A DNA stretch of 64,000 bases from Mycobacterium scrofulaceum (GTDB lineage: Bacteria; Actinomycetota; Actinomycetes; Mycobacteriales; Mycobacteriaceae): contig NZ_MVIJ01000013.1 of NCBI RefSeq assembly GCF_002086735.1, positions 62,001 to 126,000 of the forward strand, in the 5' to 3' direction. How positions within the stretch are numbered: position 1 is the first letter of the stretch; every line of letters begins with the position of its first letter. A model generated the notes under the pieces. The model was not told the DNA's origin. It did no database searches and saw only the letters and a program-made list of their open reading frames with translations. The translations under genes were made by a program, and so were the position numbers. Positions 1 to 9,521 of this stretch are shown here, in pieces.

Positions 1-54
1 CGGGGTATTGAATAGCGACGGGTCGGTAGCCGGCCACAGTCGACGGAAAGCGAT

Positions 55-225
55 ATGACGAAACCCGACAAAGACTTGCGCGGTCACTCTCAGGAGCTCG
101 AAGACATCGTCGACCAGCTCGAGGAGAAGGTCGCCGACGACCGGGAGGCCGAAGGTGTCGCCGGCAAGCCCAGCGACCGCGAAAGCGCCCCCACCCTCGG
201 CTCGGAGAACGAGCCGCCGGATTAA
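55..225 (+). CDS. small acidic conserved hypothetical protein (56 aa)
   Basis: A 56-codon reading frame starting at ATG 55, preceded by a GGAAAG ribosome-binding sequence, and ending in TAA. The product is strongly acidic and hydrophilic, with an Asp/Glu/Lys/Gln-rich helical stretch near residues 14-30 (heptad-like, possibly coiled coil) followed by a Pro/Ser/Gly-rich, probably disordered tail ending in NEPPD. There is no membrane segment or signal peptide. Its stop overlaps the stop of the convergent monooxygenase gene by a few bases. I do not recognise a family; similar tiny acidic proteins are common in mycobacteria. Confidence 0.6.
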   Translation: MTKPDKDLRGHSQELEDIVDQLEEKVADDREAEGVAGKPSDRESAPTLGSENEPPD

Positions 226-1721
226 GGCGCAGTCCCCGCTGGGGTGCCGAACCAGGCTGTGAGCGCTTCCTGAAGCCGGGCATCGCCTCGGTCCCCCACC
301 CAGGCGACGTGTCCGTCCGGCCGGATCAAGACCGCGTCGGGGGCCGGCACGTCGCCGACCGCGGGGAGCTCCCAACCGCCGGCGTGTTCCGCGTCGACGA
401 TCCGGACCCGCTCGGGCCGGGACAGCTCGTCGAATCGGCCGGCCTCGCCGAGGTTGAGCAGTACCGGCCGGGCCGGGTGTAGCAGCGTGGACACGCGCCG
501 CGGGCCGTTCGCGGTGACCAGGTCGAGATCGGGCATGCGGCGTCCGAGCAGCTGGTGTCCGCTGCCAAGGTCGTAGCGGATGTCCAGGCCGGACATCATG
601 GCGGCGAACCGCCTGCGGGGTTCCTCCATGCCCAGGAGGTCGGCCACGGTTTCGCGCAGGGCCTTGGTGCGGTCGTCCGGGCGAAGAAGCGCCATCTGCG
701 CGATCGCGTTACGCAGCACCCGCGCCGCCACGGGATGCCGTTCGGCGTGGTAGGTGTCGAGCAGGCTGTCGGGCGACGCCCCGTTGATCACCTGCCCCAA
801 CTTCCAGCCCAGGTTGACGGCGTCCTGCACACCGGTGTTCAGGCCCTGTCCGCCCACCGGGTGATGGACGTGCGCGGCGTCGCCGGCCAGCAGCACCCGC
901 CCGTTGCGGTAGGCGGCCGCTTGTCGCGCCATGTCGGTGAATCTGGAAAGCCAAGCGGGACTATGGATCCCGTAGTCCGTTCCGTAGACGGCGATGAGCG
1001 CTTCCCTCAGGTCGGCCAGCGTCGGTTCGCCGCCGGATCCAAGTAGCCGCTCGGTGACCATGACACGCACCAGGGCGCCGTGTGCCGAGGCGGCGAGGGA
1101 ATGGACGCCGAGTGCGTCGTGCCGGATGCCCCACTGCGGCGCATCGCCCGTGCGGGGATCGATTTCGGCCTCGGCGAGCAGGTAGCTGGTGGTCGGCTCC
1201 CATCCCGGGAAGTCGATGCCGACGGCTTTACGAACCACGCTTCGTCCGCCGTCGCAGCCGACAAGGTATCCCCCGCGCAGCGATCGGCCATCGGATAAGG
1301 CGACGTCCACGCCGGTCCCGTCTTGCGCGACGCCCGCGACCTCGTGTCCGCGATAAAACCGCGCCCCCAGTTCGTCCACCCAGCCGGCGAGTATGCGTTC
1401 GATCTCGTTCTGCCACAACGCAAGACCGTACGGATGCCGGGTGGGAAAGTCGCTGATGTCGAGGCGGATCTGCGAGAACCCGGCGACCTGGGCGATCTCG
1501 CCCCGGGCGAGGAACCGGTCGGCGATTCCCCGCTGATCGAGGACCTCGATGGTGCGCGCATGCAGGCCGCCGGCCCGCGCACCGATCAGGTCCTGACTGG
1601 TGCGCCGTTCGACGATCGCCACATCGACCCCGGCCAGCGCCAATTCACCGGCCAGCATCAGTCCCGTCGGGCCTCCCCCGGCAATCAGTACCGCATGATC
1701 CACGCACTCGTCCGGCGACAT
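222..1721 (-). CDS. FAD-dependent monooxygenase, PHBH/Rox family
   Basis: A 499-residue flavoprotein of the p-hydroxybenzoate hydroxylase fold (FAD_binding_3), the family of aromatic and polyketide hydroxylases and rifampicin monooxygenase. The N-terminal Rossmann motif GGGPTG (residues 15-20), the central DG motif in VGCDGGRS and the GD motif in LLAGDAAHVHHPVGGQG are all present, so FAD and NAD(P)H use is expected. The C-terminal 100 residues form the thioredoxin-like domain usual in this branch. ATG 1721 follows a G-rich leader. The substrate cannot be read from sequence; Rox-like rifampicin inactivation is possible but unproven. Cytoplasmic, apparently a single-gene unit. Confidence 0.85.
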   Translation of the reverse strand: MSPDECVDHAVLIAGGGPTGLMLAGELALAGVDVAIVERRTSQDLIGARAGGLHARTIEVLDQRGIADRFLARGEIAQVAGFSQIRLDISDFPTRHPYGLALWQNEIERILAGWVDELGARFYRGHEVAGVAQDGTGVDVALSDGRSLRGGYLVGCDGGRSVVRKAVGIDFPGWEPTTSYLLAEAEIDPRTGDAPQWGIRHDALGVHSLAASAHGALVRVMVTERLLGSGGEPTLADLREALIAVYGTDYGIHSPAWLSRFTDMARQAAAYRNGRVLLAGDAAHVHHPVGGQGLNTGVQDAVNLGWKLGQVINGASPDSLLDTYHAERHPVAARVLRNAIAQMALLRPDDRTKALRETVADLLGMEEPRRRFAAMMSGLDIRYDLGSGHQLLGRRMPDLDLVTANGPRRVSTLLHPARPVLLNLGEAGRFDELSRPERVRIVDAEHAGGWELPAVGDVPAPDAVLIRPDGHVAWVGDRGDARLQEALTAWFGTPAGTAP

Positions 1722-1835
1722 TCCCCAGCCCCCTTAGCAGCGAAAATTGTTTTCGGCCAGCGATTGTGCGGCATCACCCCGGCCTTGCCGCAAGCCCCCC
1801 GGTGCGCTATAGGTTGAGAGTGGGAGGGCGTTGAT

Positions 1836-4800
1836 TCACGATCCGTCACGCAGCGCGTCGATGGCACGGTAGATCCGTTGCTCGCTCACCGGCCGCGGTG
1901 TTCCCAGCTGTTGGGCCCACAGACTCACCCGCAATTCCTCGATCTGCCGGGCAACGTCGCGGACGTCCGCCGCCGCGCGCCGGGCGGTTGGCAGCGAGTG
2001 CGCCAATTCGTCGTAGGCGCGCTGTACGGCGTGCACGCGCTGCATCCGCTGCCGGTCGGAGTCGAGGCCGTGCGGCAGCCGGTCGAGGCGCCGGCGGATC
2101 GCGGCCAGGTAGCGGGTGAGGTCGGCCAGGTGGGCGCGCCCGGCGACGGTGACGAATCCGGGTGGCAGCAGCCGATCCAGCTGGGCGTGCACGTCGGCGA
2201 TCGCGTCCACCTGCGGGGGTGGTGGCCTCCCGGGGAGCAGCAGTTGCACCTCCTGCGCGGCGGCCAAGACCTGCTCGACGCGGGCCACCACGTCGGCGGT
2301 CGCCGATACCAGCGCCCCGCCCACGCGATCGCGCAACGCGGCGAACTCGTCGCGGGTCCACACCGGCCCGGGTATCGAAGCGTCCACCGCGGCGTCGGCG
2401 CAGTCTTCGAGCAACGCGGTCAGTGACCCGTCCGGATTCGCACCCAGCACGAGGCGTTCACGTGGGCTCAATTGCCGCTCAACCGCTTTGACGGGCGACG
2501 CCACACTCAGGCGCACCAACCGGCGCAAGCCCGCCGGCAGCGCGCTGTCCCGCTCCGCCGACGTCGCGAAGACCCGCAGATCGACCGCCGCGCCGGCGTC
2601 GAGGAAACCGGGAAAGCCTCGCACCGCACGCCCGTCGATCGTTCGCTCGACGACCCGTGGCAGCGCGTCGAGGTCGTCGGGCCAGCCGCGCAGGCCCGTC
2701 CGTTCCAGCTCGCCCGCGACCACCTGGGCCACGGCCCGGCGCGCGGGGCCGGCCAGCCGGTGCTGCAGCGCCTCGAGGTCCTTACCGCGGGCGAGTTCGC
2801 TACCGTCGGCGGATTCGACGGCGAAGGTCACCCGCAGATGCGCGGGCAGCTTGTCCACGTCGAACGCGTCGACGGGCACCAAAATGCCGGTGCGGCGCCG
2901 GAGTTCGCGCTGCAGCGCCGCCAGCAGCGGCTCGTTCTCCGGGTCGATCCCGGCCAGCACGGCCCGGGCGGTGTCGGGGGCGGGAACGAAGTTGCGGCGC
3001 AAGTCTTTCGGCAGGGAGCGGATGAGCGCGGTCACCAGCTCCTCGCGCAGCGCCGGCACCTGCCAGGCGAACTCGTCGCCGCCCAACCGCGCGAGCACGT
3101 CGATCGGCACGTGCACCGTGACGCCGTCGTCCACCGCCCCCGGATCGAACCGGTAGGTCAGGGGCAGCGTGACATCGCCGGAATGCCAGGCGGTCGGCCG
3201 GTCGGCGCCGGCGGTGTCGCCGGTGCGCAGCAGGTCCTCCCGCGTGAAAGTCAGCAGCCCGGGTGTCTTGTGACGCTGCTTTTTCCACCACGCGTCGAAG
3301 TGACGTGCCGAGACGACGTCTGGCGGGATGCGCGCGTCGTAGAGCGCGTAGACCTCGTCGTCGCCGACGACCAGATCGCGGCGGCGCGCCCGCTCCTCCA
3401 ACTCCTCGAGCTCGCCGCGCAGGCGCGCGTTGTCGCGGAAGAAGCGGTGACGAGTGTTCCAGTCGCCCTCCACCAGTGCGTGCCGGATGAACAACTCGCG
3501 AGCCTCCGCCGGCTCGACCCGGGCGTATCCGACGCGGCGGCGCGCAACCAGCGGCAGGCCGTAGAGCGTCACCCGCTCGTAGGCCATCACCTCACCGCGC
3601 TGGGCGTCCCAGTGCGGTTCGCTGTGAGTGCGCTGCACCAGGTCGCCGGCGACCCGCTCGACCACCTCCGGCTGGATTCGCGCGGCGGTGCGCCCGTACA
3701 GGCGGCTCGTTTCGACCAGCTCCGCGACCACCACCCAGCGGGGCGGTCGTTTGGTGAGCACCGAGCCCGGCGCGAGGACGAAGCGCGAGTTGCGCGCGCC
3801 CAGGTACTCGCGCCCGTCCTCCCGGCGCAACCCGACGTGCGAGAGCATCCCGGCCAACAGCGCCGCGTGCACCTGCGCGGGGTCGGCCGGCTCATCGGCT
3901 TCCACGATGCCCAGGTCGCGGGCGATGCCGCGCTGCTGCCCGACCAGGTCCTGCCACTCTCGAATGCGCAGATAGTGCAGGAACTCGTCTCGGCACATGC
4001 GTCGAAAGCCGTTGCCGGACAGGTTTTTGCGTCGCTCGCGGAGGTAGCGCCACAGGTTGAGGTAGGACAGGAAGTCGGAGTTCTCGTCGGCGAAGCGGGC
4101 ATGCTTCTGGCGGGCGGCCTCCTCGCGGTCGGTGGGCCGCTCCCGCGGGTCGTGAATGGTCAGCGCCGCGGCAAGCACCAGCACCTCCCCGACGCAGCCC
4201 TCGGTCTCGGCCTGCAGGATCATCCGGCCCAGCCGGGGGTCGACCGGCAGCCGCGCCAGGCGACCGCCGAGCTCGGTGATGGCGCCGTGGGTGTCGAACG
4301 CTCCCAGCTCCTGTAGCAGTTGCACGCCGTCGCGGACACTGCGCGGGTCCGGTGGGTCCAGAAACGGGAAGTCCTCCACATACCCGGGTGGGGGGCCGAG
4401 TCGCAGCGCCGCCATCTGCAACAGCACGGCGGCGAGGTTGGTCCGCAGGATCTCGGGCTCGGTGTAGCGCGGGCGGGCGGCGAAGTCCGCCTCGGAGTAC
4501 AGGCGGATGCACACGCCGGCCGCGACCCGGCCGCAGCGGCCGGCCCGTTGCGCGGCGGACGCCTGAGAAATGGGCTCGATCGGCAACCGCTGCACCTTCA
4601 GGCGGCGGCTGTAACGCGAGATGCGGGCGTTGCCCGGATCGACGACGTAGCGAATGCCGGGCACGGTCAGCGAGGTCTCGGCGACGTTGGTCGCCAGCAC
4701 GACCCGGCGCCCGGTGTGGGGCGCGAACACCTTCTGCTGCTCCGCGGTCGGCAGCCGGGCGTACAGCGGCAGCACTTCCGTGTTCTTCAGTCCACCCAAA

Positions 4801-5747
4801 GCCTCTGCGGTATCCCGGATTTCGCGTTCGCCCGACAGGAACACCAGGACGTCACCGGGCGGTTCGGCCTCGAGTTCGCCGATCGCGTCGACGATCGCCT
4901 CGATCTCGTCGCGGGTCTCGGTGCGGACGATCTCGTGGTCGGGATCGTCGGGATCATCTTGGGGCTCAGAGGCGATCGGCATTTCCAGGGGCCGGTACCG
5001 GATCTCCACCGGGTACGTCCGCCCCGACACCTCGACGATCGGCGCGCCGCCGAAGTGGTCGGCGAACCGCTGCGGTTCGATGGTCGCCGAGGTGACGATC
5101 AGCTTCAGGTCGGGACGGCGCGGCAACAGCTCGCGCAGGTACCCCAGCAGGAAGTCGATGTTCAGGCTGCGCTCGTGGGCCTCGTCGAGGATCAGCGTGT
5201 CGTAGCGCAGCAGGCGGCGGTCGCGCTGGATCTCGGCAAGCAGGATGCCGTCCGTCATCAGCTTGATCAGCGTGCGGTCGCTGACCTGATCGGTGAAACG
5301 GACGCTGTAGCCGACCGTCTCGCCCAGGGGGCTGCCCAGTTCGTCGGCGATGCGCTGCGCGACCGTGCGGGCGGCCAGCCGCCGTGGCTGGGTGTGTCCG
5401 ATGGTTCCGCGGACTCCCAGCCCGGCCTCGAGGCAGATCTTGGGCAGTTGGGTGGTCTTGCCCGAGCCGGTTTCGCCGGCGACGACGACGACCTGGTTGG
5501 CCCGCACGGCATCCGCGATCTCCCGGCGCCGCTCGCTGACCGGCAGGTCGGGATAGGTGATGGTGGGTACCGCGGCCAGCCGCGCGGCCACCAGCGCTTC
5601 GGCCCGCGCGAGCTGCTCGGCGAGCTGCCGCAGCTTGTCGGGTTTGGCGCCGCGCAGATTTTTCAGGCGACGTCCGAGGCGCTCGGCGTCGCGGGTGGTC
5701 AGACCGTCAAGGCGGGTGCGCAGTTCCGCGGGAGACAGTTCGGCCAC
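1836..5747 (-). CDS. hrpA: ATP-dependent RNA helicase HrpA
   Basis: A large DEAH-box helicase of about 1303 residues. Walker A GETGSGKT lies at residues 91-98, DEAH at 188-191 and SAT shortly after; helicase C, HA2, OB-fold and the long DUF3418 C-terminal region follow, the order seen in E. coli HrpA (about 1300 aa). HrpA unwinds RNA and rescues stalled ribosomes on mRNA in E. coli. The frame is open far upstream, but that extension is antisense to the enoyl-CoA hydratase gene. GTG 5747 (protein start VAELSPAELR) gives the family length and leaves about 117 bp before the divergent gene. Confidence 0.93.
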   Translation of the reverse strand: MAELSPAELRTRLDGLTTRDAERLGRRLKNLRGAKPDKLRQLAEQLARAEALVAARLAAVPTITYPDLPVSERRREIADAVRANQVVVVAGETGSGKTTQLPKICLEAGLGVRGTIGHTQPRRLAARTVAQRIADELGSPLGETVGYSVRFTDQVSDRTLIKLMTDGILLAEIQRDRRLLRYDTLILDEAHERSLNIDFLLGYLRELLPRRPDLKLIVTSATIEPQRFADHFGGAPIVEVSGRTYPVEIRYRPLEMPIASEPQDDPDDPDHEIVRTETRDEIEAIVDAIGELEAEPPGDVLVFLSGEREIRDTAEALGGLKNTEVLPLYARLPTAEQQKVFAPHTGRRVVLATNVAETSLTVPGIRYVVDPGNARISRYSRRLKVQRLPIEPISQASAAQRAGRCGRVAAGVCIRLYSEADFAARPRYTEPEILRTNLAAVLLQMAALRLGPPPGYVEDFPFLDPPDPRSVRDGVQLLQELGAFDTHGAITELGGRLARLPVDPRLGRMILQAETEGCVGEVLVLAAALTIHDPRERPTDREEAARQKHARFADENSDFLSYLNLWRYLRERRKNLSGNGFRRMCRDEFLHYLRIREWQDLVGQQRGIARDLGIVEADEPADPAQVHAALLAGMLSHVGLRREDGREYLGARNSRFVLAPGSVLTKRPPRWVVVAELVETSRLYGRTAARIQPEVVERVAGDLVQRTHSEPHWDAQRGEVMAYERVTLYGLPLVARRRVGYARVEPAEARELFIRHALVEGDWNTRHRFFRDNARLRGELEELEERARRRDLVVGDDEVYALYDARIPPDVVSARHFDAWWKKQRHKTPGLLTFTREDLLRTGDTAGADRPTAWHSGDVTLPLTYRFDPGAVDDGVTVHVPIDVLARLGGDEFAWQVPALREELVTALIRSLPKDLRRNFVPAPDTARAVLAGIDPENEPLLAALQRELRRRTGILVPVDAFDVDKLPAHLRVTFAVESADGSELARGKDLEALQHRLAGPARRAVAQVVAGELERTGLRGWPDDLDALPRVVERTIDGRAVRGFPGFLDAGAAVDLRVFATSAERDSALPAGLRRLVRLSVASPVKAVERQLSPRERLVLGANPDGSLTALLEDCADAAVDASIPGPVWTRDEFAALRDRVGGALVSATADVVARVEQVLAAAQEVQLLLPGRPPPPQVDAIADVHAQLDRLLPPGFVTVAGRAHLADLTRYLAAIRRRLDRLPHGLDSDRQRMQRVHAVQRAYDELAHSLPTARRAAADVRDVARQIEELRVSLWAQQLGTPRPVSEQRIYRAIDALRDGS

Positions 5748-5864
5748 TCGGGCCAGGATAGGCGCGCGGTCGGCGCCGTTCGCCGCCGAGCGTGCCGGCC
5801 CGCGGACGATTCGAGCGCCCGTTCCCGGACGAAGGCCCACCCTCGCCGCCCTAGGGTGAAACCC

Positions 5865-6638
5865 ATGAGCCTCGTCACGTATGAGCTGGACGGTCACGTC
5901 GCCACCATCACCCTCGACCGCCCGGAGGCCCGCAACGCCATCAACGGCGCTCTCCGGCAGGACTTGAACGCCGCCTGGGAACGGTTCCGTGACGACTTGG
6001 ACGCGTGGGTCGCCATCCTGACCGCCAACGGCACCGTCTACTGCGCGGGAGGGGACCTCAAAGACGGCGAGGGCTCGGTCGGCACCTTCGGTGGCACCTT
6101 CTGGGAGAAGCCCACGATCAATTCCTTCGAAAGCGGGATGGAGTTGTTCAAGCCGACCATCGCCGCCGTGCACGGGCCGTGCATCGGCTACGGGCTCACG
6201 GGGGTGCTGTTCTGCGATTTCGTCATCGCCAGCACCGAGGCCTCCTTCTGCTATCCCGAGGTGGCGATCGGTGTGCCGACCATCGTCGGGGCCATCCGCC
6301 TGCCCCAGCGGGTCGGCTGGGCCAACGCCATGGAGTTGCTGTTGACCGGCAAGCCGATCAGCGCCGCTCGGGCCAAGGAGATCGGCCTGGTGTGGAAGCT
6401 GGTGGAGCCGGAGGACCTGCAGGAAGAGGCCAAAGCGTGGGCCCGGACCCTCACCCGCGCCGCTCCCCTGGCCCAGCGCGCGACCAAAGAGGTGGCGTGG
6501 CGGACGGCGGACATGGGCTGGATCGAGTCGGTCCGTTTCGGCGAAACCATGCGCAAGGTGGCCGGCGCGACCGAGGACGTCGCCGAGGGGCTCCGGGCAT
6601 GGGCCGAGAAGCGCAAGCCCGAATGGCGTGGCCGCTGA
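5865..6638 (+). CDS. enoyl-CoA hydratase/isomerase family protein
   Basis: A 257-residue crotonase-fold protein, normal length for the family. Recognisable blocks are the N-terminal LDRPEARNAIN, the oxyanion-hole segment around CAGGDLKDGEGS and the second block AAVHGPCIGYGLTGVLFCD. It should hydrate or isomerise 2-enoyl-CoA esters in beta-oxidation or a related acyl-CoA route. The conserved catalytic glutamates of true hydratases are not obvious, so another crotonase activity is possible. ATG 5865 is divergent from hrpA, and the 3' end overlaps the DUF3253 gene by 16 nt, which suggests co-transcription. Confidence 0.87.
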   Translation: MSLVTYELDGHVATITLDRPEARNAINGALRQDLNAAWERFRDDLDAWVAILTANGTVYCAGGDLKDGEGSVGTFGGTFWEKPTINSFESGMELFKPTIAAVHGPCIGYGLTGVLFCDFVIASTEASFCYPEVAIGVPTIVGAIRLPQRVGWANAMELLLTGKPISAARAKEIGLVWKLVEPEDLQEEAKAWARTLTRAAPLAQRATKEVAWRTADMGWIESVRFGETMRKVAGATEDVAEGLRAWAEKRKPEWRGR

Positions 6639-6988
6639 CTGCTCGAGTGGATGAGCGATTGCGCGCGGAGCTGACCCGGGTCCGCGACCGCGGCGGCCCC
6701 GGCGCCCGCGACGCCGAGATCGCGCTGGGAAGCGGGCCGATCCGGCAGCGGCTGGAATCGTCGATCCGCGCGCTGACCGGGCATCGCGGGCGGCGAAGCA
6801 GCATCTGCCCGTCGGACGCCGCCCGGGCCGTGGGCGGCGAGAATTGGCGCGCATTGATGGCCGACGCCCGGGAGGTCGCCCGGCAGCTGGCCAGATCGGG
6901 CGCCGTGCAGATCACGCAGCGCGGCGGCGTCGTCGATCCCGATGGTGAGTGGGCCGGCCCCATCCGCATCCGGGCGACCGCCGGTTGA
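6623..6988 (+). CDS. DUF3253 domain-containing protein
   Basis: A 121-residue protein with the DUF3253 signature in its second half: SSICPSDAARAVGG, then WRALM, an Arg-rich helix, and ITQRGGVVDP followed by GPIRIR. The fold resembles a small winged-helix unit, so nucleic-acid binding is plausible but undemonstrated. The start ATG 6623 lies inside the end of the enoyl-CoA hydratase gene; GTG 6647 in the same frame is an alternative. Translational coupling is likely. The function of the family is unknown. Confidence 0.8.
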   Translation: MAWPLTARVDERLRAELTRVRDRGGPGARDAEIALGSGPIRQRLESSIRALTGHRGRRSSICPSDAARAVGGENWRALMADAREVARQLARSGAVQITQRGGVVDPDGEWAGPIRIRATAG

Positions 6989-7093
6989 CCACATCGGCTG
7001 CGCCGCAAGGCGACTCGCCCGAAGTGCACCAGCGTCCCCGCCCCGCGCCAACCGCCGGCGTAGCGGCGGCCGGTGATGTGACAGGATTTCGGC

Positions 7094-7771
7094 ATGAGTG
7101 CACGCAGATTTGCTCGCATCGTCGGTGTCCCGGTCGTCACGACGTGGGCGGCGCTGACCATCCCGGCCGGGCAACCGTCGGCCCTGCCCGCCGCCTCCGC
7201 CGACGCCTGCTCCGACGTCTCCGTCGTCTTCGCTCGCGGCACTCACCAGGAGCCCGGTCTCGGCAACATCGGCCAGGCCTTCGTGGACTCCCTCACCTCC
7301 CAGCTGGGCGGGAAGTCCGTCGACGTCTATGCCGTCAATTACCCGGCCAACGACGACTACCACAACAGCGCGAACGCCGGCTCCGCCGACGCCAGCACGC
7401 ACATCCAGGACACCGTCGCCAGCTGCCCGAACTCCAAGATCGTGCTCGGCGGCTACTCCCAGGGCTCGACGGTGATCGACCTGGCCACCAACGCGATGCC
7501 GGCCTCGGTCGCCGACCACGTCGCCGCCGTCGCCCTGTTCGGCGAACCCACCAGCGGCTTCTCGACCATGCTGTGGGGCGGGCAACCGCTGCCGAGGATC
7601 AACCCGGCGTACGGGTCCAAGACCATCAGCCTGTGCGCCCCCGACGATCCGATCTGCTCAGCCGGCGGCAACATCATGGCCCACGTGTCCTACATCGACG
7701 CCGGGATGACCGCCCAGGCCGCGACGTTCGCGGCCAACAAGGTCAACCAGGGGCCGGCGCCGCGCGTCTGA
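7094..7771 (+). CDS. secreted cutinase-like esterase (Cfp21/Culp family)
   Basis: A 225-residue secreted alpha/beta hydrolase. An N-terminal signal peptide (arginines then a hydrophobic core) ends near ASA-DACS, residue 38. The catalytic Ser122 is in GGYSQG, Asp185 in CAPDDPIC and His197 in MAHVSYIDAG; the two cysteine pairs expected of cutinases are present. Mycobacterial Culp proteins hydrolyse lipid esters at the cell surface or in culture filtrate, and Cfp21 is a secreted T-cell antigen. ATG 7094 is chosen because it yields a clean signal peptide. A second paralogue lies at 32776. Confidence 0.9.
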   Translation: MSARRFARIVGVPVVTTWAALTIPAGQPSALPAASADACSDVSVVFARGTHQEPGLGNIGQAFVDSLTSQLGGKSVDVYAVNYPANDDYHNSANAGSADASTHIQDTVASCPNSKIVLGGYSQGSTVIDLATNAMPASVADHVAAVALFGEPTSGFSTMLWGGQPLPRINPAYGSKTISLCAPDDPICSAGGNIMAHVSYIDAGMTAQAATFAANKVNQGPAPRV

Positions 7772-7775
7772 CCCA

Positions 7776-8450
7776 TCAGTCGTTGGCGCGCTCCTCTTGC
7801 CGCTGCCGCCGCTCGGCGGCCGCCAGCTGCGCGACCCGGTCCGCCTCTGAGCGCTTCTCGGCGGCGTCGCCCAGCTTGTCCTCGGCCTCGTCGATCTTCG
7901 CTGCCGCGGCCTTGGACGCGGCCTTCTCGGCGGCTTGAGTCCTGCTCTCGACCTGCCGTTTTGCCGATTCGACCGTCCGCTTCTGCCGGTCCGCCGCTTC
8001 GTCGGCGCGGCGTTTGGCCGCGGCGCTCTGCTGCTGGGCGGACTGCGCCGCCTCGCGTTTGCGTTGCTCGGCGGTCTTGCGGGCGTCCTGGATCTCCTGC
8101 TGCGTTGCCGCCTGGGCTTCTCGCCGGCCCTCGATCGCCTCGTCCCGGGCGCCCTTCAGCTTCGCGTCGGCCTGTTCCTTGCGGGCCGCGGCCTTCGCGT
8201 CCAGCTCGGCCGCGCGGCCCAGCGCGTCGCTGCGTTCCACCAGCGCCGTCCCGCGTTCGACCAGCGTCGGGTCATCGAGCACGTTGCCGATCGTGGTGTC
8301 GAGCATTCCGAGCGAACGCTCGAAGAGCAGCCGCGCGGGAGCCTCGGTCGGGATCCGTGTGACGACCCGATCCTCGATCAACTGCAGCGGGAAGCGGGCC
8401 AGTTGGTAATGGAACCGCAGAACGGCGAACGGGACTTCGGATATCTTCAT
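7776..8450 (-). CDS. alanine-rich coiled-coil protein (224 aa)
   Basis: The first 90 residues are moderately hydrophobic and folded-looking (start MKISEVPFAVLRFHYQLARF). From about residue 90 to the end the protein is almost entirely Ala/Glu/Lys/Arg/Gln in heptad-like register, predicting a long coiled coil. Such proteins have been mislabelled as IF2-like translation factors; I see no GTPase motif. ATG 8450 follows a good AGGAGAAG Shine-Dalgarno. It lies 29 nt downstream of the CsbD gene on the same strand, so the two form an operon and may act together in stress or surface aggregation. Confidence 0.8.
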   Translation of the reverse strand: MKISEVPFAVLRFHYQLARFPLQLIEDRVVTRIPTEAPARLLFERSLGMLDTTIGNVLDDPTLVERGTALVERSDALGRAAELDAKAAARKEQADAKLKGARDEAIEGRREAQAATQQEIQDARKTAEQRKREAAQSAQQQSAAAKRRADEAADRQKRTVESAKRQVESRTQAAEKAASKAAAAKIDEAEDKLGDAAEKRSEADRVAQLAAAERRQRQEERAND

Positions 8451-8479
8451 CAACTTCTTCTCCTGTCTGTGGACCGCCG

Positions 8480-9037
8480 TCAGGGCAGGTCGGCTTCGTT
8501 GGTCGCGTTCTGGGCCTGGCGCCGCAGACGGTCGGCCTCGGACTCCTCGTGGCGGGCCACCTGCACCGACGTCTGGTGCTCGGCGACGGCGTCGACGACG
8601 TCCTCCGACGCTTCCCGGATCTCGGCGCGCTCTTCCGCTTTTGCGCGCTGCACTTCCTGCTGCGCGTCCAGTTCGGCCCGGGACTTCTCGGCGGTCGCCC
8701 GCTGCAGTGCGGCCTGATCGGCGGCCCGCTTCTCGGCCGCCTCGCGGGCCTCGATCGATTCCTCGGTGGCGACGGCCTGCGCATTGGCGGCCACCCGCTG
8801 TTGGGCGCCTTCCACCCTGGCTTCGGCGGCCCGGTCTTGCGCCTGCTTTGCCTGGGCCTCCGCGACGGCCTCCGTCGCGTTCGCCTCCTTGCGCTCGTGG
8901 GCCTGGGTCTGCTCGAGTTGCCCCTCGGCGGTCAGCGATTCGTTGCCGGTAACAGCCCCGAAGACCTCTTTGGCTTTGCCCTTGACCGAATCGATCAGGC
9001 CCCGACGCGCTTCGTCGGCTTTGTTCTGTTCGCTCAT
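8480..9037 (-). CDS. CsbD family coiled-coil protein
   Basis: A 185-residue protein whose N-terminus carries a CsbD domain (about residues 13-42, GLIDSVKGKAKEVFGAVTG). The rest is a very Ala/Glu/Gln/Arg-rich coiled coil with no membrane segment. CsbD proteins are sigma-B-type stress proteins in Firmicutes. From memory, an M. avium CsbD-type protein (MBP-1) was described as a surface binding protein of microaggregates, which this resembles in architecture; that link is inference. First gene of a two-gene operon with the coiled-coil protein downstream. Confidence 0.82.
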   Translation of the reverse strand: MSEQNKADEARRGLIDSVKGKAKEVFGAVTGNESLTAEGQLEQTQAHERKEANATEAVAEAQAKQAQDRAAEARVEGAQQRVAANAQAVATEESIEAREAAEKRAADQAALQRATAEKSRAELDAQQEVQRAKAEERAEIREASEDVVDAVAEHQTSVQVARHEESEADRLRRQAQNATNEADLP

Positions 9038-9266
9038 TCGACAGTCTCCTTGCGGCGTTAGCCAGAACTGAGTTCATTCGTTCGTGTCACAGTCAGGCAT
9101 TCCACCGATGCCGCCGATCAAACCCGCGTGTGACCTGCGTCACCCACCCGTCCGGACTCGCGGCAGGGGGTCGCAGGAGAACGAAATATATTGGGCCGCA
9201 ATAGTATTCGTGCGCTGATGTGCGGCCGGAACGAGTCCCGATCCTCGATCCGCTACCGTCGACTGT

Positions 9267-9521
9267 ATGTCCGAAGTCTCCGGTAACGACCTCATCGACG
9301 ACGTCTCCCCTGGCGACATCATCGCCGTCGACCGCGGCCCTGGTGAACGGCCCTACAAGGTGGTGTTCAAAGACTCCACCGGGGACGGCTACGTCGTCAC
9401 CTTCGAGGACGACGACGGGGAGACCTTCCAGCTCGAGATGCGCGCGGGTACCACGGTGACGAGGTCCCTCGAATCGAAGTGGGAGTCCGCGCAAAGCCCC
9501 ACTCCGCACGCGGAAGCGTAG
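9267..9521 (+). CDS. conserved hypothetical protein (84 aa)
   Basis: An acidic 84-residue protein starting at ATG 9267. It begins MSEVSGNDLIDD and contains a run of short beta-strand-like segments (DIIAVDRGPGERPYKVVF, then GYVVTFEDDDGETFQLEM) that read like a compact beta-barrel, followed by a low-complexity tail. There is no signal peptide or membrane segment. A 229-bp intergenic region separates it from the divergent CsbD operon. Function unknown. Confidence 0.7.
   Translation: MSEVSGNDLIDDVSPGDIIAVDRGPGERPYKVVFKDSTGDGYVVTFEDDDGETFQLEMRAGTTVTRSLESKWESAQSPTPHAEA

Noticed and set aside
2472..4316. 614-codon plus-strand frame inside hrpA
   Set aside because: Antisense to the helicase domains of HrpA; low-complexity His/Gln/Arg-rich composition and no motifs.
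4320..5864. N-terminal extension of the enoyl-CoA hydratase reading frame
   Set aside because: The extension is antisense to hrpA; the crotonase domain and a normal start begin at 5865.
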